Shown here: positions 10,726 to 20,952 of the stretch, in pieces
How the letters are laid out: each line of letters opens with the position of its first letter
Position numbering within the stretch: the first letter of the stretch is position 1
Notes under the pieces: generated by a model
The model's input: only the letters and a program-made list of their open reading frames with translations
Databases searched by the model: none
Told to the model about the DNA's origin: nothing
Translations under genes and position numbers: made by a program
Assembly (NCBI GenBank): GCA_022747635.1
Contig: JAKTNV010000006.1
Location: 67,232,590 to 67,296,589, forward strand
From: Hetaerina americana
Taxonomy: Eukaryota; Arthropoda; Insecta; Odonata; Calopterygidae
DNA: 64,000 bases
Direction: 5' to 3'

Positions 10726-11500
10726 TAATGCGGGTGCACACTTTATTGACGAGCACGAGAGAGGAAGCGGCATTTCGCGTTTTCATGAATTCACATTTTT
10801 TTCCTCCTGAAACTGGAGTTTTGCGGGGAAAAGTCATGTGCTTCAACGACCTGCACCAAGTCCTGCGTCTGCCAACGGATACCAATTGATGCCGATGCTC
10901 AGGCCCGATGGGTATTTATTTACGTACACTAAGAGAGGAATTGCATCCCGATGTAAATTATGCCGCTTAAGTCACTAGTGTCCGAGGATTGACGCACATA
11001 ACTATCATATAGTTAGTATCACTGATTTATCATATGATAATGTCATTTAGATCCGGATTTGAGCCATGAGTACATGCCTCTGCAATAAAATTCTATTGTC
11101 AACTCAGAATAGCCCAAAATGGATAGAAATTTAAATCGGAATTTGTCTGCAATTTTGTTCCTCCTTTGACTCTTAGATTTAGATAGGTAGATATTAAATA
11201 CAAACCTTCTTCATATAACACACAAAATTTCAAAATTCTCAAAATTTCTGCTATCCTCGAATATTCTATTGATGCTCGTCTAATAGAATAATAGTCGCTA
11301 GTAGTGCCATTATAAAAAACCAGTCACTACGGGCTCAAGCTTTAGACCTAAGTGATGCAAGACACTTCGACCTTCACCGTAAGTAAAAAACGTAAGTTGA
11401 AATTACATGGAGATAGTTAAGAATTTCAGAACGTCTCAAATATTACTTGGGTGTTTCACTGTAATCATACCTTTCATAGGGTAACATATGCATTAGAATA
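10726..11500. other. AT-rich spacer, nothing recognised
   Basis: A short interrupted palindrome near 10999-11013 (AACTAT, C, ATATAGTT) is the only structure noticed. Confidence 0.45.
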
Positions 11501-11519
11501 ATATGGTGCCCAACACTTA

Positions 11520-12150
11520 AGAAGCTAGAATTTGATAAACGTATTGCAGGAAAATGTAAAGCAAATGTAAGGTTGGGGTACTACTTTGCTTTGTTATGGC
11601 CACATTTGGAATACGCGGCAGGTTATTTTATTTCTTTTAAAAATTAAATAAACTGTATGCATGGGATCAATGGAAGAAAACTTAAATTAGGGATTAGATA
11701 AGATTAGGAGATAATCCGCTAGGTATTTTAATAACTTCTACGAGATAAAAGTTAAGTATTACGGGTATGTTGGAGGAATTCAGTTGGAAACTCTTGATTC
11801 TCAAAGAGGGCAGGAAAAACAGAATTTTTGAAAGGCAAAGAAAACCTTTGTATTTTACTCAACAGAAGGAATTATTATAGCACCAAATTAAATTGGTAGA
11901 TTTGTCCACTGGGGTAAAACTAGAGAGATAGACTTAATGGCAGGTTCTAGCACTTATTCTCCCCTCGTACGATACGCCATCATAACAAAATCGATCCCAA
12001 GCATCCGATTATACTTGAAGACAAAACATTTTATGTTTTAGTTTATCATTGTATATGAGAGAATATATATTCCAGTGCAAATATGGGTGGTGACCTAACT
12101 TCCCTCGCCACACGTCTTCGCGACGGCTAACTGAGTATAATATAGATAAC
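11520..12150 (+). mobile_element. Jockey/CR1-like LINE relic with its 3' tail
   Basis: Broken frames keep the C-terminal signatures of this LINE group: LWPHLEYAAG near 11595-11625, a degenerate MLEEFSWKLL near 11768-11800, and SPRTIRHHNKI near 11959-11990, equivalent to the common FFPRTIREWN box. About 90 bp later comes the 3' end GGTGGTGACCTAACTTCCC with the CGCCAC...GCGACGGCT hairpin at 12087-12130, followed by a decayed TATAGATAA tail. Stops and frameshifts throughout show an old copy. The same tail occurs at 12556, 20878 and 50538, and the same protein end at 51360. Confidence 0.75.
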
Positions 12151-12175
12151 TAACTAGTGCTTGACATAGACCGAC

Positions 12176-12511
12176 TCACCCCGCGTAGGAATGGTTAGTG
12201 TAATACAACCTCTGTTCAAACGTAAGGATCCAAATTGTGTCCGATGAGGCAGTTTTTATTGAAGAATATTGATCAGTTTGTGTTCTGCATAAACTACGTA
12301 GGATTTCCGCATATACAGAGCTCACGTGCCGATGAAACGTATCATATCGGTATCTGCTCAAGCATTCCTCGTGTGTGGCCCCAATTCCATTGCTCACTCC
12401 TAAATATCCGCGATTGTGGTTGGCAAAATATACGACCTCGTACCAAGGAAGAACAGGTAATTCTTGTATAGCTATCACAATAGGATAGTTTCGAATTATT
12501 TTGGACAACAA
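12176..12511 (-). other. Unassigned 111-codon open frame
   Basis: The frame has ordinary, not low-complexity, composition, for example ATHEECLSRYRYDTFHRHV and SSDTIWILTFEQ. I recognise no family. It lies between two LINE 3' tails that point toward each other (12087-12150 plus and 12556-12622 minus), so it may be part of an unrecognised mobile element. It may also be chance. Confidence 0.25.
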
Positions 12512-12555
12512 CTCCCGTAATTATCCAGAAGCCTTTCCCGAAGTTTTTATTTTAT

Positions 12556-12622
12556 TTATATTTAGTCTGCAAGCCACCGCCAGGGTGTGTGGCAGGGGGT
12601 GAATACACACCAGAATAATTTT
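12556..12622 (-). mobile_element. LINE 3'-tail fragment, minus strand
   Basis: On the minus strand it reads TCACCCCCTGCCACACACCC, then TGGCGGTGGCTTGCAGACTA, alignable by eye with the tail at 50538-50607. The self-complementary GCCAC...GTGGC core is kept. No reverse-transcriptase remnant was seen above it, so the insertion was strongly 5' truncated. Confidence 0.7.
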
Positions 12623-13130
12623 ACGCGAGCATGACCCTACAGCGGTCGGACAACGTTATTATGATCCTCTATCGTCCATGTGAAAAATAAAATCTGAAAT
12701 TTATATGCTCTGCACTAATTCTCTCCAATTTTATTAGCATGATCTCTCCAATAAAAATGCTTTTAATAGTGAATTTTAAGTAAAAAGGTAAAGTAAGTAA
12801 ATATTATATAAAAATTATAATATGAAGCGCATTGCAATAAAGTGCAAAATAATAAAAATGTTAATAAAAGTTTTGAAGCTCCTGTCCTCATTTGATTATT
12901 AATCACGGGAGCCAAAGACAGATCAGTATCCTTTCTTATTTGTCACAAGGATGTAGGAACGGTAACTTGAGATTCGAAATCCCACCTCATCTGTTTTGTT
13001 GGAGTTGACACCAGCGTGACGCTGACAGGTCGCGTCTTTTGGTTCGTAATTGTCGATGATGGATGGAAGCGACTGAGCAAGGTATGACACATTTATTTTG
13101 GGGATTACACGTATACCATAGGGCTGTCGC
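12623..13130. other. AT-rich spacer, nothing recognised
   Basis: No recognisable feature; the minus-strand frames at 12923-13252 run into block D and have its biased composition. Confidence 0.45.
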
Positions 13131-13625
13131 GTGGGTAATGCAGGGTCGTTGAGACGCAGGAGAACCCACGATTGACTTCGGGGGGAGTTGGGAACTGTGG
13201 GAGATGCGACCAGGGAGAAAGTTAAAGATGAGAGCAGAGAAGATGGGAACAAAGGAAAGGTGAGAGGGTTGGCGAGGGGAGGTCACGGACCTGGATCGGG
13301 GTGAGGCGGGGGAGGATGAACGCTCCCGACTGAGTGAGAAGGGAAACCCAATTACGAAGCGCCCTTTTATTTTCAAAGAATTGCAAATAGCGGAGCGTTT
13401 CTGAAATTGCCGTGCTGGCTGATAACGGGGCGGGAGGGGTGAAGTGTGAGAGGAGGAGGAAGGGGGAGGAGGAGGCGGCGAGAGGGGTCGTGCCAAGGGT
13501 GGTGTCGGAGAGGGGTGGGCTGACGCGAGGGGGTTGATGATGGCGCGTGGGAGTGGGGATGCTGCGAGAGAAGCAGTGTGGCATGCGGGGGCGTTCTCTT
13601 CGTTTGGGGGTGGGTCGTGTTTTCC
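13130..13625. repeat. GC-rich low-complexity block D, purine-skewed
   Basis: G/A-rich on the plus strand (GAGGAGGAGGAAGGGGGAGG-like near 13450-13475). Minus-strand frames of up to 169 codons are Pro/Ser-rich and overlap each other in all three frames, the hallmark of composition, not selection. Confidence 0.6.
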
Positions 13626-13861
13626 AATGAGCGATAGAAGAGGATTCCCCGAATTCGCAAAAGACGCAGTTTTAAAGGCATTGCCAAACGTTGTTCCTTT
13701 ATGTTGATGCAGGTAGCTTTATACCGCCCGAGTTGGGGAGGTTACGGTGGTTAAAGTCGTTTGCATAAATTTTCATACGTTTGAACGCAAATATGTAAAT
13801 GGGTATAAAGGGAAGGCGCCCTTGCCTGTCTGCCCCTCCTTCTCACTCCTAACACACACCT

Positions 13862-13932
13862 ATTATACATATATATATATACATATATATATATATTTAT
13901 ATATATATATATATATATATACATATATTAAT
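13862..13932. repeat. (TA)n microsatellite with TACATA interruptions
   Basis: About 70 bp of nearly pure TA/TATA, interrupted by three C residues and a TTTA. Confidence 0.9.
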
Positions 13933-14569
13933 CCTCACCCTTTCCCCTAACCCCGAAGATCCGCCCTCACTCTGTCTGTGGGAGTGAGCGCCAGCATTTC
14001 TCTCGTGGAAAGGTTGAAGGGAGCTTTTTTGAATAATATTGCCTTGTGTTTCCGCAAAAATTCAATAAAGCGCTCCGGTCAATTATGTATGCCACACTAA
14101 TTTAATCCTCAAAGGAAAATTAATGGGAATACGTACCTCAGTTTGAGGCATCTTTGAAAATAGTGGGTGGTTTATTTTCCTTTTAACAGGCACATTGCGG
14201 TGAAACACTGCAATACAATGCGTGAAATATGTTTTGTTTATTGTCGCGTAGGGATGACGATCAGTTGACGTCACGCTGTGCCTGGGAAATGGAAGCTATT
14301 TGTGAGTGATTTCAATTTATGGTTATTGAATTTGTCAATGTTTGCGGGAGGAACATTCTTCAAGCTCATTTTATCACGGTAGTCACTTGTACCAATTAGC
14401 GGAAAAATTCTTATTTCTTTTGTCAAGGTGTTGCGCGCGTCAGAATGAGGACGGCACACAATCGATAAGCATGCACCGGTAATATTCCTGGTCATTTTGC
14501 AACAGCAACACTTGAGATGATCTTTTGCGATTCTTCTCCAATTATGTCATCTTTACTCATTTTCTCGGC
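13933..14569. other. Spacer, nothing recognised
   Basis: Short frames of 63-77 codons on the minus strand have no motif; the one from 14492 enters the palindrome and is not a gene. Confidence 0.4.
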
Positions 14570-14611
14570 TTGATGGTTGAGGTAAGATCTGGTGCTTTCC
14601 CGGCGTATTTG

Positions 14612-14797
14612 ATTCGTGAAGGATTCTCGGGTCTTCCACCGGGTCAAGGGTTCCATATTGGCCGACGTTTCGATGCCCGACTCGTGCATCGTCTTCAGGG
14701 TTGAAGAACCCTGAAGACGATGCACGAGTCGGGCATCGAAACGTCGGCCAATATGGAACCCTTGACCCGGTGGAAGACCCGAGAATCCTTCACGAAT
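14612..14797. repeat. 91-bp perfect inverted repeat with a 4-bp spacer
   Basis: The arms 14612-14702 and 14707-14797 are exact reverse complements separated by GAAG. Each arm, read outward from the centre, holds CTGAAGA, a potential stem GATGC/GCATC, then GAAACGTC. The 12-mer TTGATGGTTGAG occurs as a direct repeat just outside, at 14570-14581 and 14797-14808. Beyond it the 11-mer CTTTCCCGGCG at 14596-14606 has its reverse complement downstream near 14817-14827. The unit looks like the end of a retroelement duplicated head to head. Any RNA from it would fold into a hairpin of about 90 bp. Confidence 0.95.
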
Positions 14798-14829
14798 TGA
14801 TGGTTGAGCTCTAACCGCCGGGAAAGTGC

Positions 14830-17225
14830 AGTTTTGCGGACTTTGTCTTCTGTAATGGTCTCAAACTCTCTGGAACCATTTTGATATTTTCTATGATATG
14901 GTGATAGTTGACTTTTGGTCTTCTCTCATTCCATTACTTATCTTTCAATGTCGACAAATGAGATATCATCTTGACCAATTTAACATGTGTACATAATGTT
15001 TTACTTGATAAAACAATTGTGACGCTGTTAATCTAATTACTTTTATCTATTCTTCGCTAATGGAATATTTTTTGAACAGAGGAAATAAAAATGAAATATA
15101 ATTCGAATGATGATAGCCTATGGGCATCATATTTATATTCAAAATGGAAGGCATACTTATGATAACGGTAGGGATATCGCTTCCGGCGTTGCTTGTAAGT
15201 ACTTTGCGTATTTTTCTTTATATCTGCTATCCACGTAGCTATACGGGCAGACGGTGCGTTCTATACAGGTTACGTCTACTTAGCGTTCTATACAAGTGAC
15301 CGCTTTGTACATTGATGCCATTCTTACGGTGTCCGAAACTTTGCCACCAGAATGACGTCTCAAATGGATTTATCTCTCACTACAATGGTGGTTTCAGCTC
15401 AGGCACGTTCCAGATTATGGAGTATCAGGCAAAACTATCTGTCTATGACTTCCAGATAGATAACCGGTCGGGTCTAGTTTTGTTCAGACCCGATCGCGTC
15501 ATGACTGAACTGATAGTATGAGATAGGATGATATGATTTCGTTTCTCATGTTCTTACGGCGAAGCCTTGTAATACTAAGTCCATTGCGCTAAGACTAAGA
15601 GAAATAAACGAGTTTAAATATAATTCCGAGGGTTTTCCGTTGTCATTGCAATACACAGCGAGTATATTTCATGTACTTATTGATAGGATTGTTGATTATC
15701 CTTTACAGAGAATATTGGAAACAAATATTAGCACATATTTGCAATTGTTTTAAAGGGATGCTCCTTACTGGAGACATTGACAAATATATTGTCAAATCTA
15801 AGGGTTTAACTATGATTACGTCCATCGTTAACGACTTATCACGTCTACGATATGAGTAATTTTAGTGATTGTCGAGCTTTAATCCTATCCATATACTTTC
15901 GCCATGCTGTTTAGAGCTCATAATGGAATAAAAATGACATTTATGCATCAGGGTCGGGAGATAACTTCTTTCCCTTTGCCACCATTTGGGTATGCCATCA
16001 TAGGGAATGTTACTTCATACGAGCATGCTACCCTTCCTTTTAAGGATTACATCTTTCGGTAAAATTATAGAACTAATGTCGATTATATTATCACTATTTG
16101 TTGACTTGTCTATCTTCCGCTAAATAATTAGGATTAGGAAAATGAATACTGGCACTAATTGAAAATGTGCACTGGTGTGGCAAAATTAATCACTCGGTTG
16201 TTTTGCAAGAGTTTCGTTCAGCCACACCAAGCAAAAGAAAGCAAAGCCCTAAGTTCTTGCTTTTGTAAAATTTCTTGAAGAGACGTATTGATTGTCATTA
16301 TTTCTCCGATGAATCTTCTCGAGAATTCACCGCAACTTTCTTTTACCACTGAAGCTTTACCTTGCCTTGAATGAGACATCATAGGTAACAGTTATGATTC
16401 TTTTCTCGCAGTCCAGATTTCCTCTCTTTTCAAAGGCTAGTGATTATTGCATGGCATTCTGAGTGCATTATTCCATTATTGTTTGTTTAAAAGGGGAGAC
16501 TCAGCCGCCGGTAATGAAGGGAACATTGAGAACCATGGGAAGGGAAGAATGAGCGCTTGAAAAAAATGCTTTTTGCTTTTCCTTCTCACCGCCTCGGGTG
16601 CCATCTTCCTCGAGAAAATAGCAGCAATAGTCTTATAACTCTCGTTGTTTTGGACGAATCGTAATTTATTTCACCTCAAATCATAGTGCCGCATCTCGCG
16701 AACAAAGAATGTTTCATCCCCGAGTGTTCTCATTAGTCCTGGCGGAGGAGAAGGTCGCTTGTCGACGAGGTAAATGATTTCCAAGAGATTGCCACTCTCT
16801 TGGAGCGGTTCCCGTGTGGGGGCGAAGGAGAATTCGGTCTTCGACTAAGATGAGACGGCGGCGAAACGTTAAGATGGAAGGCAAAGGATTGGGAAGGAAA
16901 TAATTAGGAGAAAGGTAAGTATTTCGAGAAAAATGTTTCAGAATATCTTGGATGGATCATGAAGTTCTACATGGCTGCTCAAAAATGTTGGTTGAGGAAA
17001 TATACTCTGCGGCATTACACGTTTTACCTCTTATCATGTTCCTCTCATATTTTACAATGAGGTCCTTCAAGTGGATTTGAAAAGGTACCAAAAAGGACCT
17101 CCAGAAGGGGATCTTGGGACTTCCTCAAGTTAAGAGGATGTTGAGCAGTGTTTGATCGCCATTTCTCCTCCCTTGATATTTTAATCGGCATCGTCAATAG
17201 CTATTGAAATATTATCTACCATTTT
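14830..17225. other. Mostly AT-rich spacer, nothing recognised
   Basis: A near-direct repeat GCGTTCTATACA occurs twice at about 15257-15292. Open frames at 15312-15521 and 15671-15859 have no motifs. Confidence 0.45.
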
Positions 17226-17226
17226 C

Positions 17227-17410
17227 GAGGTGGATGAATGGTTAGAGCTTTTGGATGCTAATTGGAGATTCCCGGGTTCGTATCCACGTTCTGAATACCC
17301 TCAGATAAGTTTCTGGGATTTTATTGGCGCCAGATCTTCGTGTAAACACCATGGGAAATGCAAAAGGAACTGGATCACCTGTCCTGATTATGGAATTATC
17401 TCTAACTGAA
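17227..17410 (+). mobile_element. tRNA-derived SINE (second family)
   Basis: The tRNA-like head has an A-box-like GAATGGTTAGAGC at about 17235-17247 and a B box GGTTCGTATCC at 17275-17285, about the spacing of a tRNA gene. The body continues to about 17410. No clear target-site duplication or tail was found, so the end is approximate. The head cannot fold as a full functional tRNA by inspection. Confidence 0.65.
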
Positions 17411-18059
17411 GGGTTTGGTACCAATCGTGGCTTCCCTCACCTATCATAGCATTTTCCTTGTGATCGCTTCGCAGCAGATCTCTCATCCAATACCTTTAGC
17501 CCTTTCCTGTCAGCATCCACGCTCTGTTTCTCATAATTCATTCTTGCACTTCCTCTGTATTTATCCTAAAATGGCTTTCAACACAGTCCTCAATGAAATT
17601 CTCAAAATATTCCAAATGAAGTTCCAGTTTTTTATCTGTGCATCCTCCATAAATTTCCTTCCGTAGACAATCCTCCTGGAAAATCTCCGTTCACTCGCTT
17701 GATGTACATGTATATTCAATGCTAATTTTTCTTCTGCAGCACTGTTGTAAACATGAATAGCATGGCACAATAGTAGAGAGTTCCATAACGAGGTGCACTC
17801 TAGGTATAAGGTTTCCTAATTTTTTTTACACCAGGAAGTTGAAATTTTTGTAACTTCTCAACGCAGTCATCCTGTAGATCTTTTACATTTTGTTTACAAC
17901 TTCGATGCCAATATCCTGTAGCAGCCAAGAAAGATTCTGCACTGGCTCTTTTGGCCCACAGGAAAAACTGGCTGATCGAGGTTTGATGGGTACATTGTCA
18001 CGTTCAGCCTTCTTTGAACTGTCGCGCCAATAAACGCATATCACAACATTGTCACCGAA
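17411..18059. other. Spacer with one unassigned minus-strand frame
   Basis: A 67-codon minus-strand frame at 17883-18086 reads in part KPRSASFSCGPKEPV and has ordinary composition, but I cannot assign it. It abuts the mariner end at 18062. Confidence 0.35.
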
Positions 18060-18061
18060 TA

Positions 18062-18960
18062 CGAGGCCTGTCCAATAAATACGCAAACTGAGGCTATAAA
18101 AACTTTATTTTAAAAAAATTTGTCTACATCAATATTTTTCCCTTCAAAGTACTCTCCATTCGTTACTATACACTTATTATATCTTCTTTTCCACTGTTTA
18201 AACCACCCTTAGAAGTCCTCGGCAGTTAGGCTTTTAGGTTTTCTCGTCGTTTCTTGATTTATTGTACCCACATCTTCCCAGTGATGTCCCCTCATCGCAT
18301 TTTTGCATTTTGGGAATAGGAAAAAGTCGCAGGGGGCGAGATCTTGCGAAGAAGGAAGATGATCAAGAATGGTCATCGAATTTTTTTGCCAGAAAATGGC
18401 GCACAATCAATGCTGAGTGCGCAGATGCATTGTCATGGTGTAGGATCCGTCCATCATGTTTGGTTAAATAGTGTACACTGTTGATTAAAATAAAATTCAG
18501 TTCATCAGCTATCATTCGGACGGTTTTTCGACGATTGGTAACGACAAGGGACTGCACATGATCAATGTTGTCGTCGACACAGGTTGTTGAGGATCGTTCC
18601 GGCCTTGCATCATCCGCGGCATCCTGTCGGCCATTTTGAAAACGCTTAATCAACTTGAAACTGGATGGTTTCTTTAGAGCATTATCACTATAAACAGCTG
18701 TCAACATTTGAGGAATTTCTTGATAACTTTTACCGCACTTCACCAAAAAACTTTATGTTGATTCGTTGCTCCGTGATTTCATCAGTTTCCATCTTTGACA
18801 AACAGTTAAAACAAGGACAACAGACACTAACATAACTGGTACCATACGCACAGCTCGACGATCCGCCAAGCATAGACGGCTCATTGGGTCTTAGGCAACT
18901 AGCGCCGCCTGGGCGGGGGGGGGGGCGATAGTCCGCGTCATGGTCGCCAGGTTGCATCAT
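18062..18960 (-). mobile_element. Third mariner family, internally deleted relic
   Basis: A mariner-type end starts after TA at 18060-18061 (CGAGGCCTGTCCAATAAATA). On the minus strand the transposase N-terminus starts near 18793 with METDEITEQRINIKFFGEV. After a frame change it continues KCGKSYQEIPQMLTAVYSDN and later RKTVRMIADELN. The text then jumps to the second catalytic motif, ILHHDNASAHSA (about 18410-18450), and the third region, LAPCDFFLFPK. The part that should carry the first catalytic aspartate (TGDE) is deleted. No matching right terminal repeat was found up to 18960. There is a poly-G run near 18914-18925. Confidence 0.85.
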
Positions 18961-20515
18961 TTAACGCATTCATTGCACAGACCACGTATTTCTCTCAATT
19001 GACCATGAAGTTTTATGGACGTTAGTGGCACGCAAGTGGAAAAAAACGGACGACACGCTATTCCTGTGCACAAAAACGACGTCATTTTATGCATTGGAAG
19101 CCTCACTCTTGCGGCAGTTATACAAACCTGTTGCAATACATGGGACAGCCATTTGCTATTATAAGGATTGTTCGCATATTTTCAGCGCAAAAAAATCTTT
19201 ATTTATGCTCTAATTCCTGAGAAAACAATTGGAATGCCGTAGAACTTGAACTCACCTCGAGCATGCATCGTGGCGTGCGAAAACTTCAATAACGATACTT
19301 GGCTTTATTACACGAATGGTAGGGGAAATACTCGATAGAAAAAGTGAGTGTTTCGCTGAATCATGTTCGTTAAACTTCGTCTGGAATACGCTTTGCGTAA
19401 TTGGAACATTTGCTTTGGGACCTCATCTCTAAATAGTACAAAGTGCAAATAATGGCCACCCGTGCTGTTAAAAAAACATTATAAACGGTTAGGAAGCGTA
19501 ATAATTTTCGTATGAAACTGTTCTAGCCATTGCTTGTTTGAATTTTTTCACCACACAGAGAAACAAAAGCACTGTCATTCCAAAAACTATAATTTTAAAT
19601 TAACAATTAATTTTAACATAAACATTAAGCATGAGCATAGTTATCGACTCGAAGGTCGGTTTGATAGATAATGGCGGAGTTCACCCACTACTGAGCCCAT
19701 ATGTGAAATGTGGTGTGTGAAATTATTTTTTTATTATTAATTTGTGGGAATATAGTGTTTTTATTTTTCTGCACGTCCCAATTTCATTCACACTTTTATT
19801 AGAAGTCATGGTTTAAGAGATATTGGAAGCAGGAAGTTGGGATGCACGACTTCAACTAAAAGAAAAATAAAAATCTTATAAGTTTAATGCTGACGCCGAG
19901 GGAATAATTCTGGGATAGCATTACATTGGCAAGCGAGTGAAACGAGAAATAAAATTGGCTACCGTGCAAACTTATTTGAAGAATCGGTTTTTATTCGCAA
20001 ATACATAGCAGCAGAAAACCCCAGGCTATACAATTTAAAGCCTTAAAAATTTAATTTTTATCAAGAAACGGTAAATGAAATGTTACACAATGTTGATAAT
20101 CAACAAAAATACAGTTTTGCATGTTAAGATATAGGACTTCAGTACCTTTATTGGTATCGTGCAGTTAATTTACTTTTCGTGAGAGTTGCATTGCCGCACG
20201 ACATGAATGAGGTTAGATTGGTATGGACGAAAGTGTGGAAGAGAGAGATTGAAAAGCTAGATGATGGGATAGGGAGGAGAGTGGCTGCTGGAGAAACGGT
20301 CAAGTGGGACAGGTGTGAAGGAGAGTACGCGGTGGACAAGATAAACGGAAAAGTTAAAAGCTTCGAGTGATGGGTGATGGATATGTGTGATGAAGATGAG
20401 TGCCAGAAGCACTCGTGGAATGGAGAGAATGGAAGTTTTGGTCCTTTTTCCAAAATCTTTTCTCAAGACAATGAAATAATGACCTTGTACGCAACTGTAC
20501 CCACCGTCTCAAAAT
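18961..20515. other. AT-rich spacer, nothing recognised
   Basis: A complementary pair of open frames at 20148-20453 has no recognisable domain. Confidence 0.4.
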
Positions 20516-20518
20516 ACA

Positions 20519-20870
20519 CAGGGTGCGGTGCATAACTCCGAAAAAATTTCAATTTGAATTTCCCGCCATGTCTTAGTCTCACTGTAGGTCGCTGTTGGCG
20601 TTCTAGAAAGCTATGGGCATCTAGTAAACAGTCATTACCTCAAAATGGCCGAGATGTTACGTATAAGTGCGGAGTACAATCGAAGAGCCGCTATTATCGA
20701 AAGTATTCGCACTGGGCATTGTATTTCGAAATAGTTCGATTCTCCTGATACCCAATATGACAGTTTATGATATTGAGGCTAAGTATAATGCTTCGGAGAA
20801 GTCTGGGGAAGGTTTCGCTAACTCGACGAGGAAATTTCATTCGAGGAAACGCGTGCTTGTCCGGATTTAA
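20519..20870 (+). mobile_element. IS630/Tc1/mariner-type transposase N-terminus, relic
   Basis: A probable terminal sequence CAGGGTGCGGTGCATAACTC begins at about 20519. An ATG at 20645 opens a helix-turn-helix region: YNRRAAIIESIRTGHCISK, then in another frame MTVYDIEAKYNASEKSGEGF and STRKFHSRKR. This pattern (RAAIIE...TVYD.V.KY...ARKSHS+KR) is that of an insect mariner-like transposase N-terminus. An in-frame TAG and a frameshift break it. It stops at about 20870, where a LINE 3' tail in the opposite orientation begins, so that insertion or a deletion removed the rest. Confidence 0.75.
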
Positions 20871-20877
20871 GCGCCGC

Positions 20878-20952
20878 ACCCTGTACATCTGTATGGAATC
20901 CTCCAAGCCTCCACTAGGGTGTGGGGCAGAGGGAGATTCCACATCAGGCGTG
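20878..20952 (-). mobile_element. LINE 3'-tail fragment abutting the transposase relic
   Basis: On the minus strand it reads TCCCTCTGCCCCACACCCTA, then GTGGAGGCTTGGAGG and ACAGATGTACAG, the same tail family as at 12087, 12556 and 50538. The ACAGATGTACAG end corresponds to the TGTAGATG tail and points toward the transposase remnant, so the LINE inserted into or next to it. Confidence 0.65.

Noticed and set aside
12987..13496. 169-codon minus-strand frame
   Set aside because: Pro/Ser-rich translation of a purine-skewed block; three phases are open at once.
14492..14725. 77-codon minus-strand frame through the palindrome
   Set aside because: Half of it is one arm of the inverted repeat, and it carries no protein motif.
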